A stretch of 8,757 nucleotides of DNA from contig JAGLJE010000018.1 of the NCBI GenBank assembly GCA_023142645.1, forward strand, positions 1-8,757. The letters run 5' to 3'. Within the stretch, counting starts at the first letter, position 1. Each line of letters begins with the position of its first letter. Both the position numbers and the translations under genes were made by a program. Below the pieces are notes generated by a model that saw only the letters and a list, made by a program, of their open reading frames with translations, did no database searches and was not told the origin of the DNA. The DNA comes from Candidatus Altimarinota bacterium. Its GTDB lineage: Bacteria; Patescibacteriota; Gracilibacteria; JAHISY01. Positions 5,418-8,757 of the stretch are shown here, one piece after another.

Positions 5418-6377
5418 TTATTTCCGCCGAAAACGAGTGAATCCACCCATCGGCAGAATCTCCTTCACGCCTGCTTTTTGAAAAGCATCGCAGAGCAAAT
5501 TCATCCCGATCGAATCGGAAGCGATGTGCCCAGCAATAACTACATTGATGTGGTGCTTTTCTGCCTCCTTCCGCGCTTCCGGTTTCATGTGCATCGCAAT
5601 CTCAGTGCCAATACCCGCGTGTTTCATCGACTCGTAAACCTCGGGCGAACCCGAAGTTCCACCGGTAAATCCGGTGACAACAATTTTTCCCGTTCTCGAT
5701 TTCTTCGAACCGACAAACGCAATCGGAGAAACTCCCCGCTTCGCGCTATCGCGATATTCCGGCTCGTTCAGTAAAACATCGATCACTTCCCCCACCACCC
5801 TCGGCTTCTTTTTTTGGATTAATTTTTCGACGAAACGGTACGCGAGATTATCGGCAGCAGTATGGATGCACGCGTACGGAATCCGAAGAATCCGCGCGAT
5901 GTCGATATTTTTTTGATGATTAATCGGATGAATCCCGCGAACAACCCTCGCGACTTCTTTATCCATCAGCTTCTCGATAATGTTGATCGGCACCCCCGCC
6001 TGCGAATATAAATCTTCTTGAAGTTTCATCACCGCATCCAGCCGTGCAAGGGCAATTCCTTCCGGATGATGAGAAAGCGCGAGGTCAATTTTTTCGCCGG
6101 ATCGATTCAATTCATGGACGAGCAGCAGCTCACTTGATTCGAAGTCAATCCCTACCGCAATTTTTTTGACTTCTGAATTCGGATTTCCGAAAAGAATGCG
6201 CGTGTCAGAGTACGGATTCTTCAATCGTTCGGAATCGAAAAACTCCCGCTTTTTTTTTTCCAGTTTCTCAAAAACCTTTTTTTCGTCCGCAAGAAAACGG
6301 GTGATTTCATTTTTCGGGCGAGGATCGTTTTCGATACCTTTTTGAACCGCTAGTTCGTAAATTTTTTGAAGCTTCAT
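5418..6377 (-). CDS. NIF3-family (Ngg1p-interacting factor 3-like / DUF34) metal-binding protein
   Basis: A protein of 319 residues from ATG 6377. The frame is open farther upstream (to 6455), but that part overlaps the neighbouring gene and looks non-coding. NIF3 proteins are conserved, generally dimetal-binding cytoplasmic proteins; they are often annotated as type 2 GTP cyclohydrolase I, though their true role is unsettled. Visible motifs: DLALSHHPEG (98-107), where paired His bind metal; CIHTAADN (170-177), matching the family H-T-x-x-D site; VVTGFTGGTSG (233-243); and AGHIASDSIGMN (282-293), the C-terminal GHxxSE/D-type metal motif. An N-terminal extension of about 70 helical, charged residues precedes the core. 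A -10-like TAAAAT ends 8 bp before the ATG, which would give an almost leaderless message. It also lies 50 bp downstream of a small gene on the same strand and may be read from that gene's promoter. The family is clear; biochemical activity is not. Confidence 0.88.
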   Translation of the reverse strand: MKLQKIYELAVQKGIENDPRPKNEITRFLADEKKVFEKLEKKKREFFDSERLKNPYSDTRILFGNPNSEVKKIAVGIDFESSELLLVHELNRSGEKIDLALSHHPEGIALARLDAVMKLQEDLYSQAGVPINIIEKLMDKEVARVVRGIHPINHQKNIDIARILRIPYACIHTAADNLAYRFVEKLIQKKKPRVVGEVIDVLLNEPEYRDSAKRGVSPIAFVGSKKSRTGKIVVTGFTGGTSGSPEVYESMKHAGIGTEIAMHMKPEARKEAEKHHINVVIAGHIASDSIGMNLLCDAFQKAGVKEILPMGGFTRFRRK

Positions 6378-6384
6378 GCTAGTG

Positions 6385-6390
6385 ATTTTA
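6385..6390 (-). promoter_or_regulatory. Possible -10 box for a near-leaderless NIF3 transcript
   Basis: On the minus strand TAAAAT occupies 6390-6385. A start 6-7 nt downstream falls at about 6378, directly next to the ATG at 6377. No good -35 is seen, and there is no Shine-Dalgarno, consistent with leaderless translation. Confidence 0.3.
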
Positions 6391-6427
6391 CACGAAAAAA
6401 ATTTTCGAGGAAGCCGTTTGTATCGAA

Positions 6428-6640
6428 TTATTCTGCTCTTAATCTTCTCTTCCAACCTCGCGGTTTAGAACCTTCTCTCTGCACGGTCACCATCTCTACC
6501 AAATCTCGAATGTTATTCACATTCGAATTCAAACGAAAAACTTCCTTCACGGTTGAGGTCGAAATAATAGCTCCGTTTTCTGCGAAAAAATAAGGTTCGC
6601 CGTTCAAATACGCGATTGGAAAATTACCTTCTTCCTTCAT
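6428..6640 (-). CDS. Small protein of unknown function, 70 residues
   Basis: A protein of 70 residues, ATG 6640 to TAA 6428, that I do not recognise. It is supported by a well-placed promoter just upstream (6677-6704), by filling the gap between two same-strand genes, and by a balanced composition. The N-terminal half reads like a short beta-hairpin ('FPIAYLNGEPYFFAENGAI'), then a helix 'STSTVKEVFRLNSN' and 'IRDLVEMV', and a basic tail (KPRGWKRRLRAE) that could touch nucleic acid; this is composition only. There is no signal peptide, membrane segment or Cys pair. It lies 50 bp upstream of the NIF3 gene, probably in one transcript. It could be a small regulator or a lineage-specific protein. 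Confidence 0.55.
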   Translation of the reverse strand: MKEEGNFPIAYLNGEPYFFAENGAIISTSTVKEVFRLNSNVNNIRDLVEMVTVQREGSKPRGWKRRLRAE

Positions 6641-6676
6641 TATTTTAAATTTTAAGATTAAAAAAATTAATGTGAA

Positions 6677-6704
6677 ATTGTAGCGTTCATTCTATGTTTT
6701 TCAA
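6677..6704 (-). promoter_or_regulatory. Sigma70-type promoter for the small gene and NIF3
   Basis: On the minus strand there is TTGAAA (6704-6699, 5 of 6 to TTGACA), a 16-bp spacer, and TACAAT (6682-6677, 5 of 6 to TATAAT). Predicted start is near 6670, giving a leader of about 30 nt to ATG 6640. This is the best promoter in the window. A further TATAAA (6749-6744) upstream lacks a -35 and is not called. Confidence 0.6.
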
Positions 6705-6772
6705 AATGATCCACATCAACAAACTGAAGTATCCAACGAGAGTTTTATACCCTCAACTGTTCAACAATAACA

Positions 6773-8757
6773 TTATTCACTTGGCGGAATCGCAAAATAA
6801 TTCGTGAGCAATTCTTCCGCGATTTTTTGAAAAACGGGAGCCGCCACACTCGCCCCCCATTCAGAAACGCGCGGTCGATCAATTTTTACAAGCAAAACGA
6901 ATTTCGGATTAGTCGCCGGCGCATATCCACCGAAAGCCGTAATCGTGGTACCAAGTTCACTCAAAGCTTTCCCGCGAAGATAAGTTTGCGATGTCCCGGT
7001 TTTACCTGCGATGAAATAGCCATCAACTCCTCCTGGTGCTGCAAAACCGTTTTTGACCGAACTCACGAGCATCTGCGTAATCGCGCGCGAAGTTTCGGCA
7101 TCAATCACCCGCCGAATCGTTTCCGGTTCAGTTTTGATCCGCCGACCGTCTGACAGAATTTCTTCATCCACAATGAAAGGCTTCATCAGCAAACCACCGT
7201 TAGCGAGCGCAGAATACGCCGCCGCCATTTGAAATAGATTAACAGTCAATCCCTGCCCGAAAGCTTTCGTGACGAGCTCCGACTTGCTCCATTTCGTATA
7301 ATTTTCAATCAAACCAGCATCCTCCCCTTCGAATTCCACTTCCGAACGCTCACCGAATCCGAACTTTCGGAGATAGTCATAGAAAGTCGCACGACCTAAT
7401 TTTTGAGCAACGAAAGTCATACCAATATTCGAGGAATGCTCGATCACCTCCGTCATCGTCTCCTGCCCATGATATTTGCCTTGCGCGTTTTTGATCACAA
7501 TCGGTTTACCTGTGCGATAATTAACTTCATCTAGTTCTACCGGCCCGTTGTACGACGAACGGGTAAGCGGAGTCACCTCGCCGGAATCAAGTGCTGCCGC
7601 CATCACAATCGATTTAAAAACGGAACCCGGCTCGTACGGATCGGTAGCAGCTTTCAGTGTGAAAACTCCCTCGCCGAGCCGATTCGCGTAGATCGATTTA
7701 TAAAATTCCTTCCCATCCCGATATTCGGTGAAAACCGGAAAACGGTAACCCGCGCGGATCACATATTCGACTCCCCACTCAGTGTAAGTTTTTTCGCCTG
7801 CGGAAGTTTCCCACCATTTTTCAATATCTTCATGAACATTACCATCCGCATCCACCCACTTTTTAGTTTTTTCTTTTTGAGCTAAATCCTCGATCGTGTA
7901 GACCTCACCATACATGTTCGGATCAAAAGTCGGAGAATGCGCCAGCGCAAGAATTGCGCCAGTATGTGGATCCATCACAATCGCCTGCCCAGAATCTGCG
8001 CGCTGAAATTCGACGGCGCGCGTGAGCTCCCGTTCGACGATTTCTTGAATCGCGCGATCAATCGTGAGCACAAGCGAATCGCCGTCTTTTGCATTGTTAA
8101 TCAAAACATCCCCCGCCGTAATCTGCCGATTGAATGGATCGACTTGCGTTTTTCGCAAACCGTCTTTACCGGCAATTTTTTTATCTAATCCTCCTTCAAT
8201 TCCATAAACCCCTTTTTCATCGTGATCGAGAAAACCGATAACTTGCGCCGCAAGTGCCGCCTCTGGATACACCCGCCGATATTCGGGAATTGCGCCAATC
8301 CCGCGAATACCAAGCGCAAGAATTTCATCGCGAATCGACGGAGCCACCCGCGCCGCCAACCGAATGTAGCGGACTTTTTTACGAAACATCAGCGGATAAA
8401 TCTCGCTGTAATCACTCTCTAGAATCGTGGCAAGTTTCGTGGCGACATCTTCGGGATTATTAATCAAAGTCGGATTAATTGTGAGAATCCCCCCTTCTGC
8501 GACCACTCCCGGTAGATGCGCGTCGGCAACGAGTTTCAGCTCCTCTTCTGAAATATTGTGAAGCTCTCGCCGCACCACATTTTTGGTAGCAAGCTGCGTG
8601 ATTAATTTATTTTTAGATTCTTCTCTCAGATTCGTTTCGACCTTCATCTCTTTTTCAATTTCATTCTCCTCTAAATTTTCCGCAACTTCCCCGACTACTG
8701 ATTGCTGAATGATGAATGCTGAATGCTGCGGAAGCAGCAACGGCAACAACATCTCTG
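6773..8757 (-). CDS. Penicillin-binding protein, FtsI/PBP2-type peptidoglycan DD-transpeptidase, N-terminus beyond window
   Basis: At least 660 residues; the frame stays open through the right edge (a Glu codon precedes the ATG at 8752), and the usual membrane anchor and RGxIxDRxG motif are not visible, so the gene is partial. It cross-links peptidoglycan outside the cytoplasmic membrane, in division or elongation. Numbering from Met 8752: a dimerisation-type domain covers about 90-200 (INPTLIN, then 'RRVYPEAALAAQVIGF' and 'GVYGIEGGLD'). The transpeptidase domain has the nucleophile motif SVFK (Ser377, Lys380) in EPGSVFK, S-S-N at 440-442, and KTGTSQ at 584-589, all intact, so it should be active and beta-lactam-binding. 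Two odd insertions stand out: about residues 5-53, rich in Glu/Lys with one end encoded by a 7-bp repeat tract, and about 283-355, a Trp/Tyr-rich segment between SPTFDPN and the SxxK motif. FtsI versus PBP2/MrdA cannot be decided here. Confidence 0.94.
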   Translation of the reverse strand, partial: EMLLPLLLPQHSAFIIQQSVVGEVAENLEENEIEKEMKVETNLREESKNKLITQLATKNVVRRELHNISEEELKLVADAHLPGVVAEGGILTINPTLINNPEDVATKLATILESDYSEIYPLMFRKKVRYIRLAARVAPSIRDEILALGIRGIGAIPEYRRVYPEAALAAQVIGFLDHDEKGVYGIEGGLDKKIAGKDGLRKTQVDPFNRQITAGDVLINNAKDGDSLVLTIDRAIQEIVERELTRAVEFQRADSGQAIVMDPHTGAILALAHSPTFDPNMYGEVYTIEDLAQKEKTKKWVDADGNVHEDIEKWWETSAGEKTYTEWGVEYVIRAGYRFPVFTEYRDGKEFYKSIYANRLGEGVFTLKAATDPYEPGSVFKSIVMAAALDSGEVTPLTRSSYNGPVELDEVNYRTGKPIVIKNAQGKYHGQETMTEVIEHSSNIGMTFVAQKLGRATFYDYLRKFGFGERSEVEFEGEDAGLIENYTKWSKSELVTKAFGQGLTVNLFQMAAAYSALANGGLLMKPFIVDEEILSDGRRIKTEPETIRRVIDAETSRAITQMLVSSVKNGFAAPGGVDGYFIAGKTGTSQTYLRGKALSELGTTITAFGGYAPATNPKFVLLVKIDRPRVSEWGASVAAPVFQKIAEELLTNYFAIPPSE
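8697..8724 (-). repeat. 7-bp tandem repeat (ATTCAGC-type) inside the PBP reading frame
   Basis: On the minus strand four units run ATTCAGC, ATTCATC, ATTCAGC, AATCAGT. They encode the QHSAFIIQQS stretch near the visible N-terminus of the PBP. Seven is not a multiple of three, so gain or loss of one unit would shift the frame. The ATTC core matches the tracts at 1474-1509 and 4348-4361. Confidence 0.6.

Noticed and set aside
4958..5446. 162-residue minus-strand frame opposite ilvC
   Set aside because: It lies opposite the catalytic half of ilvC, has no recognisable motif, and is rich in Phe/His/Cys as expected from antisense of this codon use.
5304..5774. 156-residue plus-strand frame across the ilvC end and NIF3 gene
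   Set aside because: It is antisense to the NIF3 frame, which has clear family motifs, and its own composition (Arg/Ser/Phe-rich) is typical of a shadow frame.
6378..6455. N-terminal extension of the NIF3 protein to an ATG at 6455
   Set aside because: It would overlap the 70-residue gene, the extra residues are basic and without similarity to the family, and the promoter-like TAAAAT lies inside it.
6744..6767. Second minus-strand promoter (TATAAA at 6749-6744)
   Set aside because: The nearest TTGAAC or TTGTTG lies only about 9-12 bp upstream, too close for a -35, and the hexamers at normal spacing are poor.
1..8757. Alternative genetic code 25 (TGA = Gly), suggested by the lack of TGA stops
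   Set aside because: The family-length frames (ilvH, ilvC, NIF3, PBP) contain no in-frame TGA and use ordinary GGN codons for Gly, so TGA is not being read as Gly here.

Overview
The window looks like a compact, AT-leaning bacterial chromosome segment, most plausibly from a Patescibacteria/CPR-type organism (Peregrinibacteria-like is my best guess from style, not proven). The reasons are short gaps between genes, no recognisable Shine-Dalgarno sequence before any of the eight visible start codons, -10-type boxes very close to starts, family-unique secreted or lipoprotein-like paralogues, and short degenerate 7-bp repeats between genes. The standard bacterial code fits: all nine visible stops are TAA (7) or TAG (2), none is TGA, and the long family-length reading frames contain no in-frame TGA.

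Layout, left to right. Positions 1-405 (+) hold the C-terminal lid and tail of DnaK, cut by the window edge. A low-GC gene of different codon use follows directly (469-1350, +). It appears to carry a restriction-endonuclease-like N-terminal domain joined to a separate C-terminal module, and is the best candidate here for accessory, possibly defence-related, cargo. A 197-bp gap (1351-1547) holds a promoter-like TATAAT, overlapping inverted repeats and a heptamer repeat tract. Then comes a four-gene forward run, 1548-5347: ilvH (acetolactate synthase regulatory subunit), two tandem paralogous exported proteins (a membrane-anchored one and a lipoprotein), and ilvC (ketol-acid reductoisomerase). 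The gaps are only 42, 32 and 32 bp, so co-transcription is likely. No catalytic acetolactate synthase gene (ilvB) is present.

From 5418 to the right edge all genes are on the minus strand and converge on ilvC. They are a NIF3-family metal-binding protein (5418-6377), a 70-residue unknown protein (6428-6640) behind a good sigma70-type promoter, and most of a FtsI/PBP2-type transpeptidase (6773-8757) whose N-terminus lies beyond the window.

How the parts fit: IlvH and IlvC are consecutive-step components of valine/isoleucine/leucine synthesis, interrupted by two cell-surface genes of unknown role. The PBP acts in the cell envelope. The most unusual signals are the REase-like fusion gene, the mutually exclusive hairpins plus heptamer tract before ilvH, the recurrence of ATTC-cored 7-bp repeats at three places (one inside the PBP reading frame), and an IlvC of class I length carrying a motif typical of class II enzymes. 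I did not find a complete multi-gene novel system.
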